DNA from: Dyadobacter sp. Leaf189 | GTDB lineage: Bacteria; Bacteroidota; Bacteroidia; Cytophagales; Spirosomataceae | Assembly (NCBI RefSeq): GCF_001424405.1 | Contig: NZ_LMPS01000001.1 | Coordinates: forward strand, 741,999-805,998 | Direction: 5' to 3' | Length of the DNA: 64,000 nt | Shown here: positions 51,757-60,326 of the stretch, piece after piece | How the letters are laid out: the number at the start of each line of letters is the position of its first letter | Numbering within the stretch: position 1 is the first letter of the stretch | The notes under the pieces: generated by a model | The model's input: the letters and a program-made list of their open reading frames with translations, nothing else | The model's database searches: none | Told to the model about the DNA's origin: nothing | Position numbers and translations under genes: made by a program

Positions 51757-53865
51757 CGAGCGATAACCACTTTTCATGGACGAGAAGCACCGGAAGAAGC
51801 AGAGTTAGTTGGGTATGGAGCGGTCATTGATACACTCGCCCTGCCGCTCCCTTTACCGGATACCTTGTCACTTATAGGAAGTCGTCATAAACTGTATTCA
51901 ACCAAAGGTTGGAAAGTCTACACACCCAGACATAAACCATCGGACAGTCTCTACGGGCACCTGGTATTTGCGCTAAAATATGAAGGAGTTAATCTTCTTT
52001 TCTTCAAAAAGCTATTTGATGTCATCGGTAGAGAAGGAGTTGAAACTTTAATTAGATCGCAACCAAATGGGCAATACAGTAGGCGCGTTTGGTTTTTGTA
52101 CGAATGGCTTATGCCGCAGCCGCTCGATGTACCTGATTTGAAGAATGGAAACTATGTGGAATTGCTGAATGAAAATTTACAGTACACTCTTAAAAAGTCT
52201 GTGAATGTTCCCCGGCAGCGCATTCGTAATAATTTGCCAGGAACTATTGACTTTTGCCCATTGATATTTAAGTCAGTCAAGCTTGAAGAATACATTGATA
52301 AGAATTTGGAGCAGGAAACTTATGAAATGCTAGCAAGCATTCGACAAGACATCTTGCTCAGGATTTCTGCGTTTTTGATCTTAAAAGATTCAAAGTCTTC
52401 CTTTTCGATTGAGGGCGAGTCTCCGTCTCAAACACGAGCCTCTGATTGGGGAAAAGCAATTGCCCAGGCTGGAAGTAAAGAGCTTTCATCTGAGGAATTT
52501 CTACGCTTGCAGCAGATGGTGCTTGGCGATACAAAAAAGCTCAAGTTGGGATTTCGGAAACAAAATGGTTTTGTTGGTGAGCATGATAAAGTAACAGGCG
52601 CACCTAAGCCCGATCATATTTCAGCTAGATGGGAAGATCTAGACTCCCTGCTTAGCGGCCTCTTGGAAGCTGCCAAACTGATGACTGAAAAAGGATATCA
52701 TCCTGTTCTAATCGCAGCATCGATTGCATTCGGCTTTGTATTTATTCACCCTTTCATTGATGGTAATGGCCGTATTCATCGATATATCATACACCATTTG
52801 TTAGCCCGAAACAAGTTTAGTCCCGAGGGGATGATATTTCCTGTTTCAGCTGCTATTCTTGAAAGAATAGGTGAGTATCAGGCTGTCTTAGAGCATTACT
52901 CACGTCCGATCTTACCCTTTATTGAATGGGCCATTGCAGCAGACAATAACGTAGAAGTCAAAAATGAAACGACTGATTATTACCGTTTTTTTGACGCTAC
53001 AAAACAAGCTGAATTTCTATTTGATTGCATTGCCTACACAATGGAGAATATTATTCCGAACGGCATTAAGCAACTGGAAAACCGTGACACCTTCAAAACA
53101 CGATTAAATGATGATGTTCTAATGTCAGATAAAAAAGTGGAATTGGTTATCAAGTTTTTAGAGCAAAACGAAGGACGATTGTCCCGAAGAGCAGTAGATA
53201 AAGAGTTTGATGAATTAGAACACGAACAAATTCAACTTGTCGAAGAGCAATACAAAGAAATCTTCAAAAGGGAACAGCCAGTTAGATACTCTATCGTGAT
53301 CAGGCCGCCAGCTGACATTATTGAAAAAGTAAAAGGAATGAAAAATGCTTTGAAACAAGCAATTGGCGGCTTCTTCAATAGTGTCAATTCGGAGGCGCAT
53401 ATTACATTGTTTGAATTTCACGCATACGAAAACGATTATCCACTACTGCTTAAAGAGTTCAGAAAAGTAATTGGAGGCCTAGATCCATTTGATATTAAAT
53501 TGGATGGATTTAAACATTTTCCAACCAACGGCGCATTTTACATTCAGCCTACCATTGATTCATCGAAAGAGATCGTAGCAGCGTCTAAAAAGTTTAAGGA
53601 AGAGCTTAACTCAAAGTTTTTGAAGGAGTTAACGGAAGGTTGGATGGAGCTGTTTAAAGTACCCCACATGTCAATTGGCCGAAAACTTCAACCAGAATGG
53701 ATTGAAATTGCTTATTCACTTTTCACAGAGTTTAAAGCTGAATTTCGCTGCGACAGAATTACAATCAGAAAATTCAATAGTAACAGACGACAGTTCGACG
53801 TAATCGATGAATTGCCAATGCTAGGAAAGGGGTTTGCGTCTGATAACCAATTGAATTTGTTCTAA
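51745..53865 (+). CDS. Fic AMP-transferase fused to a 2H phosphoesterase domain
   Basis: 706 residues in one unbroken frame. Residues 1-190 are a Fic-subfamily N-terminal region. An inhibitory-helix motif (S/T)xxxE(G/N) occurs at 219-224 (SFSIEG), the type II arrangement that blocks ATP gamma-phosphate binding. The Fic active site HPFIDGNGR is at 335-343, with catalytic His335, metal-binding Asp339 and phosphate-binding Asn341/Arg343 all intact. The usual C-terminal winged-helix of this Fic subfamily (GRLSRRAVDKEFDELEHEQI, about 477-496) ends near 510. From 514 (RYSIVIRPP) a further domain of about 190 residues has two H-x-(T/S) motifs, HIT at 552-554 and HMS at 641-643, 89 residues apart, as in 2H (LigT-like) phosphoesterases. 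Fic enzymes transfer AMP or UMP to proteins; 2H enzymes open cyclic phosphates or cleave 2'-5' bonds. AT-rich island gene, monocistronic. Confidence 0.88.
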   Translation: MHFSRAITTFHGREAPEEAELVGYGAVIDTLALPLPLPDTLSLIGSRHKLYSTKGWKVYTPRHKPSDSLYGHLVFALKYEGVNLLFFKKLFDVIGREGVETLIRSQPNGQYSRRVWFLYEWLMPQPLDVPDLKNGNYVELLNENLQYTLKKSVNVPRQRIRNNLPGTIDFCPLIFKSVKLEEYIDKNLEQETYEMLASIRQDILLRISAFLILKDSKSSFSIEGESPSQTRASDWGKAIAQAGSKELSSEEFLRLQQMVLGDTKKLKLGFRKQNGFVGEHDKVTGAPKPDHISARWEDLDSLLSGLLEAAKLMTEKGYHPVLIAASIAFGFVFIHPFIDGNGRIHRYIIHHLLARNKFSPEGMIFPVSAAILERIGEYQAVLEHYSRPILPFIEWAIAADNNVEVKNETTDYYRFFDATKQAEFLFDCIAYTMENIIPNGIKQLENRDTFKTRLNDDVLMSDKKVELVIKFLEQNEGRLSRRAVDKEFDELEHEQIQLVEEQYKEIFKREQPVRYSIVIRPPADIIEKVKGMKNALKQAIGGFFNSVNSEAHITLFEFHAYENDYPLLLKEFRKVIGGLDPFDIKLDGFKHFPTNGAFYIQPTIDSSKEIVAASKKFKEELNSKFLKELTEGWMELFKVPHMSIGRKLQPEWIEIAYSLFTEFKAEFRCDRITIRKFNSNRRQFDVIDELPMLGKGFASDNQLNLF

Positions 53866-53874
53866 CAAAAAAAA

Positions 53875-53899
53875 GCGAGCAGCGCTCCGCGCCGCTCGC
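53875..53899 (-). terminator. Terminator of the amino-sugar operon
   Basis: GCGAGCAGCGC (53875-53885) pairs with GCGCCGCTCGC (53889-53899) with one mismatch around a 3-base loop. On the minus strand it is followed by a run of about eight T. It lies 48 bases after the stop codon of the last operon gene and close to the end of the Fic gene, so it may serve both. Confidence 0.75.
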
Positions 53900-53908
53900 C
53901 AAATCCAT

Positions 53909-53932
53909 TTCCGTCGGTTTCAACCGACGGAA
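53909..53932. repeat. Tight palindrome TTCCGTCGGTT/AACCGACGGAA
   Basis: A perfect 11-bp inverted repeat with a 2-base centre. It stands between the terminator and the stop codon of the oxidoreductase gene. The shape is that of a short interspersed palindrome rather than a terminator, since no T-run adjoins it. Confidence 0.7.
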
Positions 53933-53946
53933 CACGGGTCATGCAA

Positions 53947-55326
53947 TCATTTCGCCTTCTTCAAAGCCTCCGTCGTCAACCAGTACTTCGCAATCATATT
54001 CGGTACTTCCCATTCCGGCAGCTTGCCTGCTTTGAGGAAGCCCATATAAGCATTCGCAACCTGTGCGAAGTGCGATTCGTGGCCTGTGTCGTATTTCGCA
54101 GGAATCGTAATTTCCCAGCCGGCAGCGATCTTCTTCAATTCAATACCAGGGTATTTGTCCTGAACCGGTTTGAATGCAGCTGCAACTGCGTCTTCATAAG
54201 CTTTGCTCTTGTCTTTGGTCTCGATGTAAAGCACAGGCTTATACTTCTGATCTTTGCCCTGACGTACGATCAGGTTGGATTTTGAACCTTTCATAATCGA
54301 GTAATGCGTGTCGCCGGTACCTTCGGGAGCCTGAAAATTCCATAGTACAGAAACTTTTGCGTGCACGCCTTTCAGCTTATAGGTCATTTCTCCATTTGAA
54401 TACACATTCAAAATGGTATCCTTCACATCTTTTTTCAGGAAGTCAGGGAAAGTTTCGCTTTTGGTGACGAGCTTGAATTGCGATGGCGTCAACTGCGTGG
54501 CGGTACGTTTTGAGCTGAGCAGCTCCATGTCTTTCGCATAATCCAAAGCCACATCCGGGAATGCGCTCCATTGCACAAGGTCAACCAAATGCGTCGTCAC
54601 GTCCACCATTCCTTCGCCCTGCTGTTTTACGTCGAAAAACCAGGTCGGGCGGACCAGCGGCTCGCCGGAAATGTATTTGAAATAATGGTGCACGCTTTCT
54701 TTCATCACTGCCGGATTTTCAGGTGTACCTTTTTGCAACTCACCAAAAATCTCAGGAACCGCAGCCAGCTCGCGCTGCAATGCATTTGTGATCTCATAAC
54801 GCTCGGTCATGATATCATACAAAAGCACATTGTTCTTTTTCGCGCTCTCGAATGCCTCTTTCAATTTATCAAAACCAGCCGCGTCGATCGCCATTGGTTT
54901 GTCTGCAAGCACATTTAAGCCCGCGTCGACAGACTTTTTGATATAATCAGTTTTCTTCTGGTTGTTACCAGCCAAAACCACCACGTTGCCTTTCTTGTCG
55001 GACAGCATTTTGTCCATAAAATCGGTACCCGTGTACACTTCTTCTTTCCACCGGGTCGGATTTTCGGGCGCGGAATTGTATTTCTCCACTTTGTCGAGAT
55101 ATGCCTTCACATCGGGACCTTCGGTTGCATACACGTGCACTACCGAATCCACATCGTCATACATGGATTTCTGAACAAGCGCCGCGTGGAAGTGGCCGGG
55201 CTCCACCACGATCAGACTCAGCGGCTTTTTACCTTCCTCATCCTTTGCCTCTTCCTTATTCGAATTACATGCCTGGTTAAATGCCATTGCGCTTAATAAA
55301 GCGGTTGTCAAGAGTTGTTTTCTCAT
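53947..55326 (-). CDS. Gfo/Idh/MocA family oxidoreductase, exported lipoprotein-like
   Basis: 459 residues from MRKQLLTTALL. The signal segment ends at AFNQAC, an imperfect lipobox, followed by a Lys/Glu-rich linker. The N-terminal nucleotide-binding domain is at about 36-170 (LSLIVVEPGHFHAALVQKSM; VVVLAGNNQKKTDYIKKSVDAGLNVLADKPMAI), which replaces the usual GxGxxG by EPGHFH. The C-terminal domain matches the putative oxidoreductase C-terminal family (TWFFDVKQQGEGMVDVTTHLVDLVQW). The active-site lysine of EKP motifs is kept as DKP. The odd nucleotide loop leaves open whether NAD is bound. It is last in the amino-sugar operon, 44 bases after nagB. Confidence 0.87.
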   Translation of the reverse strand: MRKQLLTTALLSAMAFNQACNSNKEEAKDEEGKKPLSLIVVEPGHFHAALVQKSMYDDVDSVVHVYATEGPDVKAYLDKVEKYNSAPENPTRWKEEVYTGTDFMDKMLSDKKGNVVVLAGNNQKKTDYIKKSVDAGLNVLADKPMAIDAAGFDKLKEAFESAKKNNVLLYDIMTERYEITNALQRELAAVPEIFGELQKGTPENPAVMKESVHHYFKYISGEPLVRPTWFFDVKQQGEGMVDVTTHLVDLVQWSAFPDVALDYAKDMELLSSKRTATQLTPSQFKLVTKSETFPDFLKKDVKDTILNVYSNGEMTYKLKGVHAKVSVLWNFQAPEGTGDTHYSIMKGSKSNLIVRQGKDQKYKPVLYIETKDKSKAYEDAVAAAFKPVQDKYPGIELKKIAAGWEITIPAKYDTGHESHFAQVANAYMGFLKAGKLPEWEVPNMIAKYWLTTEALKKAK

Positions 55327-55370
55327 TTGAATGGGTTGATGTAACAGGTGCAAGATAGTTTCAAAACGAA

Positions 55371-56147
55371 CTATGCCTGACTGTAAGACGAAATTTCTTT
55401 GAGCATCCCTGAACTCGCTTTATCGATAAAAAGAATTGCATTCGGGTGGTTGCGCAGGATCGTCGACGGGTACAATTCCTGAATATCTTCCTCAACGGTA
55501 TGGGCAATCGCCTGCGCCTTTTTCTCTCCCGGAACAATGCAAAAAGCATATTTGGCCTTCATCAAAGTAGGGATCGTAAGCGTCAATGCAGTGGCAGGTA
55601 CCTCATTGAACGTATCAAAACACGCGTCATTTACCTGCTGTTGGCGGCAAGCATCGTCAAGCTCCACCTGTTTTACAACCTGCGGATCATCAAAAAACGC
55701 CACATGCGGATCGTTGAATGCCAAATGCCCGTTTTCACCAATACCCAGACAAACAATATCGGTAGGGTTATCGAGCAGCAGCTGCGCATATCGCTTGCAT
55801 TCCGCATCGAGGTCAGCTGCATTTCCGTCGAGGTAGTTAACCGATTTAAGCGGTTTGAAATCGAACAGACGTACTTTTAAAAAGTAGCCAAAGTTTTGCG
55901 GCGCATCGGCAGGGATACCTACATATTCGTCCATGTGAAATGCATTGATCTTTTCCCAGGCAATTCCTTCCTCTTCCTTCAATGCATCCAGGAATTCATT
56001 TTGAGAAGGCGCAGAGGCGAAAATGATGTTCAATGTATCTTTTGAGACCTGCAATTCCCTGATCTTGTCTGCTACTAAGCGAGCCGCATCAGTGCCCATT
56101 TCTTTTCTTGTATCAAAAATCTTTATTTCCAGATTGTCAACTTTCAT
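55371..56147 (-). CDS. nagB: Glucosamine-6-phosphate deaminase family protein
   Basis: 258 residues. It converts glucosamine-6-phosphate to fructose-6-phosphate and ammonia. Catalytic motifs are present: FHMDEYVGIPAD (catalytic Asp) and VCLGIGENGHLAFNDP (His of the ring-opening step). The phosphate loop, usually GSTP or similar, reads FASAPSQNEFLDAL, a variant seen in a Bacteroidota subgroup. It follows nagA by 18 bases, which supports a real role in amino-sugar breakdown, although the altered loop might shift specificity. Confidence 0.88.
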   Translation of the reverse strand: MKVDNLEIKIFDTRKEMGTDAARLVADKIRELQVSKDTLNIIFASAPSQNEFLDALKEEEGIAWEKINAFHMDEYVGIPADAPQNFGYFLKVRLFDFKPLKSVNYLDGNAADLDAECKRYAQLLLDNPTDIVCLGIGENGHLAFNDPHVAFFDDPQVVKQVELDDACRQQQVNDACFDTFNEVPATALTLTIPTLMKAKYAFCIVPGEKKAQAIAHTVEEDIQELYPSTILRNHPNAILFIDKASSGMLKEISSYSQA

Positions 56148-56165
56148 CTCTCGTGTTGTTAATAC

Positions 56166-57347
56166 TTATATAGCGTTATTGTAGATTACTTTTCCTTTCA
56201 CGATGGTTTTTTGTACTGATATGTTTTGGTCAAAAATTACAATATCAGCATCTTTCCCAGCCACTAGGGAGCCTTTTCGCTGGTCCACTCCCATGATTCT
56301 TGCAGGTGTCAAACTCGCCATTCTCACTGCATCCAGCAGCGAAACATCCGCCATTTGAACCATCGTCCTGATCAGCCTGTCGGCTGTTGACACGCTTCCT
56401 GCAAACGAAGTACGGTCGGGCAGCTTGGCCACACCGTCTTCCACAATTACTTTCAACCCGTTTTTAAGCGAGCCCAGCGTACTTTCCCCTTCGGGCATTC
56501 CTGCGGCGCGCATGGCGTCGGTAATCAATGCAATGCGATCGGCTCCTTTGATTTTATAGATCAGCTTCAAAAGCGGCGCAGGTAAATGCACCCCGTCGGC
56601 GATAATTTCCACGTCCATATCCAGCAAAAAAGCGCTTTCAATGGTACCCGCGTACCTGAATGCATTCCGCCGCGTTACACCCGACATTGCTGAATATAGA
56701 TGCGTGGCAAGCGTATAGCCATTTTCAAATGCATCCAAAACCTCCTCATAAATAGCGTCGGTATGCGCTACTGCGGCCAGAATGCCTTTTTGTCTTAATC
56801 TTTTACCAAAATCAATAGCCCCCGGCAACTCCGGCGCAGCACTCCACCGGGTAATGGAAGAAGAATAAGCCAGCACTTCTTCATATTCGGCAGGATCAGG
56901 ATTGCGGATATAACGCGGATCCTGGGCGCCCCGCTGGCTCAATGCGAAATAGGGACCTTCCAAATGCATCCCGAGAAACTGCGCGCCGTTTGTATTCACT
57001 GCATTTGCTTTTTCATACAAATCCAGCGTTTCCAGCAAATCAGCCTTTTCACTTGTTAAAGTAGTGGGCACCATTGCTGTCGTGCCATATTTGGCATGCG
57101 TTTCAGCAATTCCTAAAAATGCTTCCACACTTCCATCCATAAAATCATGTCCGCCACCACCGTGAATGTGAATGTCGATGAAGCCAGGTGCGATGTAATG
57201 TCCGTTTGCGTCGATTACCTGCGCGTCAGGTACATGAATATCTCCCTGATGAATGCCAATGATTTTTCCTTCCTCTATTACCAGCGTACCGTTTTTGATA
57301 TAGCGGTAAGGGGTGATTAGTGTGCCGTTTGTGATTTTTGTTTTCAT
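56166..57347 (-). CDS. nagA: N-acetylglucosamine-6-phosphate deacetylase
   Basis: 393 residues. An amidohydrolase-fold enzyme removing acetate from GlcNAc-6-phosphate. Visible motifs are PGFIDIHIHGGGGHDFMDG (metal/HxH region), HLEGPYFALSQRGAQDP (metal Glu), VAHTDA and THLYSAMSG (His ligands and phosphate contacts) and IALITDAMRAAGMPEGE with the catalytic Asp. Its length is standard. It precedes nagB in the same operon; a 166-base gap filled with palindromic repeats separates it from the permease gene upstream. Confidence 0.95.
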   Translation of the reverse strand: MKTKITNGTLITPYRYIKNGTLVIEEGKIIGIHQGDIHVPDAQVIDANGHYIAPGFIDIHIHGGGGHDFMDGSVEAFLGIAETHAKYGTTAMVPTTLTSEKADLLETLDLYEKANAVNTNGAQFLGMHLEGPYFALSQRGAQDPRYIRNPDPAEYEEVLAYSSSITRWSAAPELPGAIDFGKRLRQKGILAAVAHTDAIYEEVLDAFENGYTLATHLYSAMSGVTRRNAFRYAGTIESAFLLDMDVEIIADGVHLPAPLLKLIYKIKGADRIALITDAMRAAGMPEGESTLGSLKNGLKVIVEDGVAKLPDRTSFAGSVSTADRLIRTMVQMADVSLLDAVRMASLTPARIMGVDQRKGSLVAGKDADIVIFDQNISVQKTIVKGKVIYNNAI

Positions 57348-57386
57348 TTCAAAATATTAGATTTTACCATCGGGCTTGCCCAACCA

Positions 57387-57414
57387 CTTTGTCATGCTGA
57401 GCGCAGTCGAAGCA
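57387..57414 (-). repeat. Interspersed palindromic repeat, reverse form
   Basis: Same sequence as at 49754 and 49874 over 28 bases. It forms a pair with the forward copy at 57454, as in the 49.7 kb region. Confidence 0.85.
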
Positions 57415-57453
57415 GAATGCAGGATGTCCTTAATACCAGAGCGGTCGCCTTTA

Positions 57454-57480
57454 CCCTTCGACTGCGCTCAGGGTGACAAA
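57454..57480 (+). repeat. Interspersed palindromic repeat, forward form
   Basis: Same core, CTTCGACTGCGCTCAGGG, as at 49713. The two copies here face each other, opposite to the order in the 49.7 kb cluster. Confidence 0.85.
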
Positions 57481-57512
57481 AGCCGACAGCCGACTGCCGA
57501 AAGCCGACAGCA
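57481..57512 (+). repeat. Short repeat of AGCCGACAGC type
   Basis: AGCCGACAGCCGACTGCCGA followed by AAGCCGACAGCA. The same units appear in opposite orientation beside the guaB heptamer array near 3594-3620, linking the two loci. It directly adjoins the stop codon of the permease gene. Confidence 0.75.
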
Positions 57513-57513
57513 T

Positions 57514-58836
57514 TTAGAAGCCCCACCTCCTCAACTTATGCCCCTTCACGGCATAAAACACCAGGTACAAATAACAAGGAATCAATACCCAATACGCCTG
57601 CCTTACGTCAAACTGATCGGCGAAGTAGCCGTAGAAGAGCGGCATGATTGCGTTTCCGCAGAGTCCCATGATCATGATTGAGGCACCTAGCTTAGTAAAG
57701 CGGCCCAGATCATCCAATGCAAGCGGCCAGATGCCTGCCCAAACCAGTGAGTTGGCTAAGCCAAGCAATACCACAAACCAGATCGAAATGTCGGTCTCGT
57801 GTCCGAGGAAGTTAACCTGCCCTTTTGTGAAAATAATAAGCAGGGAAAACACGGTACCCAGGATCGTGCAAATGCGTAATGCATTGACTTGACTGATGAA
57901 TTTCGGAATAACCGTAATACCGATCAGGTACCCGCAGATCGTGCAGAACAAAGTGTAGGAAGGAAAAACCTTCGCTTCCAGTAAGTCAATGCCCATTGAA
58001 TTGGCATAACCGATAATGGTGTCGATCGCGATTACCTGCGTGCCTACGTGCAGGAAAATCGCCAATGCACCCAGGATCAGGTGAGGGAACTGGAAAATGC
58101 TCGTTTTCCCCGCATTGGCAGTTGCTATCTCCTCACTCTCGTGTTCGGTATCGATCTCCGGCAGTGGCGATTTGAATACCAGGATACCCAGCACAAACAA
58201 GAACGTACCCAATGCGATATACGGATTGATCACGCGACGGATCAGCTCGTCCAGCGCGGCGCTTCTTTCAATGTCTGTCATTGAACTGAGCTGCGCGAAG
58301 AGGTCCGTGTCGGTCGGTTTCAGGATAACGGCTGCAAACACAATGGGCGACAAAATACCCGCTGCCTTGTTGCATATCCCCATGATACTGATCCGCTGGG
58401 CGGCTCTTTCCTTGGCGCCCAGAATGGTAATGTAAGGGTTTGCGGCAGTTTGCAGGATAGCCAGACCGATACCGATGGTAAAAAGACCAAGCAGGAATAT
58501 CTCGTAAGTACGGGTCATGGCGGCGGGCACAAAAATGAATGCGCCCAAAGCCATCGACCAGAACCCGAACATCATACCCTTTTTAAAACCAACCTTCTTC
58601 AATAAAAATGAAGAAGGTACCGACATCACGAAATAGGCAATGTAGAATGCGAATGCGACGAGGTAAGCCTGAAAACTGGTGAGCTCGCAGGCGATTTTGA
58701 AATAAGGGATCAATATCGAATTGACCCAGGAAATGAATCCGAAAATGAAAAACATTACCCCGATCAGGAAAATGGAAATGGTCGTTTCCTGACGGGTAAG
58801 GTTCTCAACTTTTATTGCGGCTGTTGCTGTTTTCAT
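57514..58836 (-). CDS. MFS sugar permease (FucP/NagP-like)
   Basis: 440 residues from MKTATAAIKVEN; the start lies 2 bases after the preceding stop codon. It has 12 membrane segments with the FucP-family signatures FFIFGFISWVNSILIPYFK in the first helix and ILQTAANPYITILGAKERAAQRISIMGICNKAAGILSP in the middle, and an insert of about 45 residues after helix 5. Such permeases move fucose, glucose, galactose or GlcNAc with protons across the inner membrane. The nagA and nagB neighbours make N-acetylglucosamine or a related amino sugar the likely cargo. Confidence 0.9.
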   Translation of the reverse strand: MKTATAAIKVENLTRQETTISIFLIGVMFFIFGFISWVNSILIPYFKIACELTSFQAYLVAFAFYIAYFVMSVPSSFLLKKVGFKKGMMFGFWSMALGAFIFVPAAMTRTYEIFLLGLFTIGIGLAILQTAANPYITILGAKERAAQRISIMGICNKAAGILSPIVFAAVILKPTDTDLFAQLSSMTDIERSAALDELIRRVINPYIALGTFLFVLGILVFKSPLPEIDTEHESEEIATANAGKTSIFQFPHLILGALAIFLHVGTQVIAIDTIIGYANSMGIDLLEAKVFPSYTLFCTICGYLIGITVIPKFISQVNALRICTILGTVFSLLIIFTKGQVNFLGHETDISIWFVVLLGLANSLVWAGIWPLALDDLGRFTKLGASIMIMGLCGNAIMPLFYGYFADQFDVRQAYWVLIPCYLYLVFYAVKGHKLRRWGF

Positions 58837-58838
58837 AT

Positions 58839-60233
58839 TTAAACCGTCGGTTCCCAGCCCTTCTGATATTCTCTCTTCCACAACTTCTCCGCCTCCTTAT
58901 TGCCCTTGATATGCCCATTCGTAGGGTCCACATTCAGCACACCGCCGGAGCGTACCGCAATGTTTCCGAGCTGCGCGAGCAATGTGCTCTGGTGTCCGCC
59001 TACAATCTCGGCATTCAATGCAGTGCCTTTTTTGATACCGTCAAAGAAGTTCTGGATATGCAATGCGTCGAGTCCCTGTGACGGGTTCATCTTGTTAAGC
59101 GGGTCGATCACGAAGTCGTTCTTCGCTTCTTTCACCAGTTTGTTTTTAAGGTCGAAAATCTGGTAAGTATTGCCCTCGCCGATCTGCAGCGAGCCATTTT
59201 CACCGTAAAAGACAACCCCTACACTAGTCCCTTCATTGGTGCGGCCATTGCAGCTGCGGCCTTCCCACGACATCATGGTATTGTTTGCAAATTCAAGATT
59301 GATCACCTGCGTATCCGGTGTTTCCCAATCATCTTTGTAGCGGAATCGGCCGCCTGATGAGGTTACCCGCGTCGGGTATTCTACTTGCAAGCCCCAGCGC
59401 AGAAGATCGAGCATGTGGGTTCCATTGTTCAGGGCTTCGCCTGTTCCCCAGTTCCAGAACCAGTGCCAGTTGTAATGCACCACATTGTCTTTGTAAGCTT
59501 TGCGAGGTGCTGGTCCCTGCCATAAATCATAGTTTAGCCAGGATGGCACAGCTGTTTCTTTTCCAATGCCGATTGATGCGCGGTTATTGGTATACCAGCC
59601 TGTTCCATAATACACCCGGCCAATTACTCCGTCATGCAAAGACTTGATCGCAGCGGCTACATTGGGCCACGAGCGACGCTGGTTACCCATCTGAATTACA
59701 TTCTTATACTTTTTCGCAGCCTGGATCAGCAACTCGCCTTCATGCGGATTGTGGCTGCATGGTTTTTCGAGGTACACGTGCTTGCCTGCTTTTGAGGCGA
59801 GTATCGCCGCTGGTGCGTGCCAGTGATCGGGGGCTGCCACTACCAGCGCGTCCATATCCTTGTTTTCAAGTGCCTTTCTGAAATCAGGAACATTCGCAGG
59901 CTTGTATTTGGCAATTCCTTCAACAGTACTGATCGCCTTTTCAGCAGCACGGGAGTCTACATCCGAAATGGATACGATCTCGCAATTGGGCTGCAAAGCG
60001 TAGTTCGAAGACAATGCGAGTCCGCGGCTGTTCACACCCATCATTCCTACGCGCACTTTCTCGTTTGCGCCGATAATTTTGGCATAGCTCTTAGGAGAAA
60101 AGCCTGGTAACACGCCGCCGAATGCAAGCGCCGCGCCTCCTGTAAGCGATTTCTTGATGAAATCTCTCCTGTTGTTGCCGCTTTCCTGGTTTCCCGAAGC
60201 AGCGTTGTTGTTATCGTTCAGATTGGTTGTCAT
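58839..60233 (-). CDS. Tat-exported Gfo/Idh/MocA family oxidoreductase
   Basis: 464 residues. After an Asn-rich N-terminus comes a twin-arginine signal (NRRDFIKKSLTGGAALAFGGVLPG). The NAD-binding domain is at about 58-190 (VRVGMMGVNSRGLALSSNYA; VVAAPDHWHAPAAILASKAGKHVYLEKPCSHN), with the EKP lysine present. The C-terminal sheet domain has MGNQRRSWPNVAAAI, WHWFWNWGTGEALNNGTHMLDLLRWGL and the conserved His. A fold-bearing cofactor protein sent through Tat suggests work on sugars in the periplasm. It is not of the GH109 pattern. The gene lies 93 bases after the beta-propeller gene. Confidence 0.92.
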   Translation of the reverse strand: MTTNLNDNNNAASGNQESGNNRRDFIKKSLTGGAALAFGGVLPGFSPKSYAKIIGANEKVRVGMMGVNSRGLALSSNYALQPNCEIVSISDVDSRAAEKAISTVEGIAKYKPANVPDFRKALENKDMDALVVAAPDHWHAPAAILASKAGKHVYLEKPCSHNPHEGELLIQAAKKYKNVIQMGNQRRSWPNVAAAIKSLHDGVIGRVYYGTGWYTNNRASIGIGKETAVPSWLNYDLWQGPAPRKAYKDNVVHYNWHWFWNWGTGEALNNGTHMLDLLRWGLQVEYPTRVTSSGGRFRYKDDWETPDTQVINLEFANNTMMSWEGRSCNGRTNEGTSVGVVFYGENGSLQIGEGNTYQIFDLKNKLVKEAKNDFVIDPLNKMNPSQGLDALHIQNFFDGIKKGTALNAEIVGGHQSTLLAQLGNIAVRSGGVLNVDPTNGHIKGNKEAEKLWKREYQKGWEPTV

Positions 60234-60326
60234 TGGATATAGGTTTAAGATTTTAATTGCGTTGTCAGTTGGAAAAAAGCATTGGAATTGAAATCATACT
60301 GGTAATCAATGTACTTTGATCGTCGG

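Noticed and set aside
58839..60233. GH109-type glycosidase
   Set aside because: The protein is an exported Gfo/Idh/MocA member, but the GH109 signature around the active site is not seen; MGNQRRSWPN and NWGTGEALNNGTHMLDLLRW belong to another subgroup.
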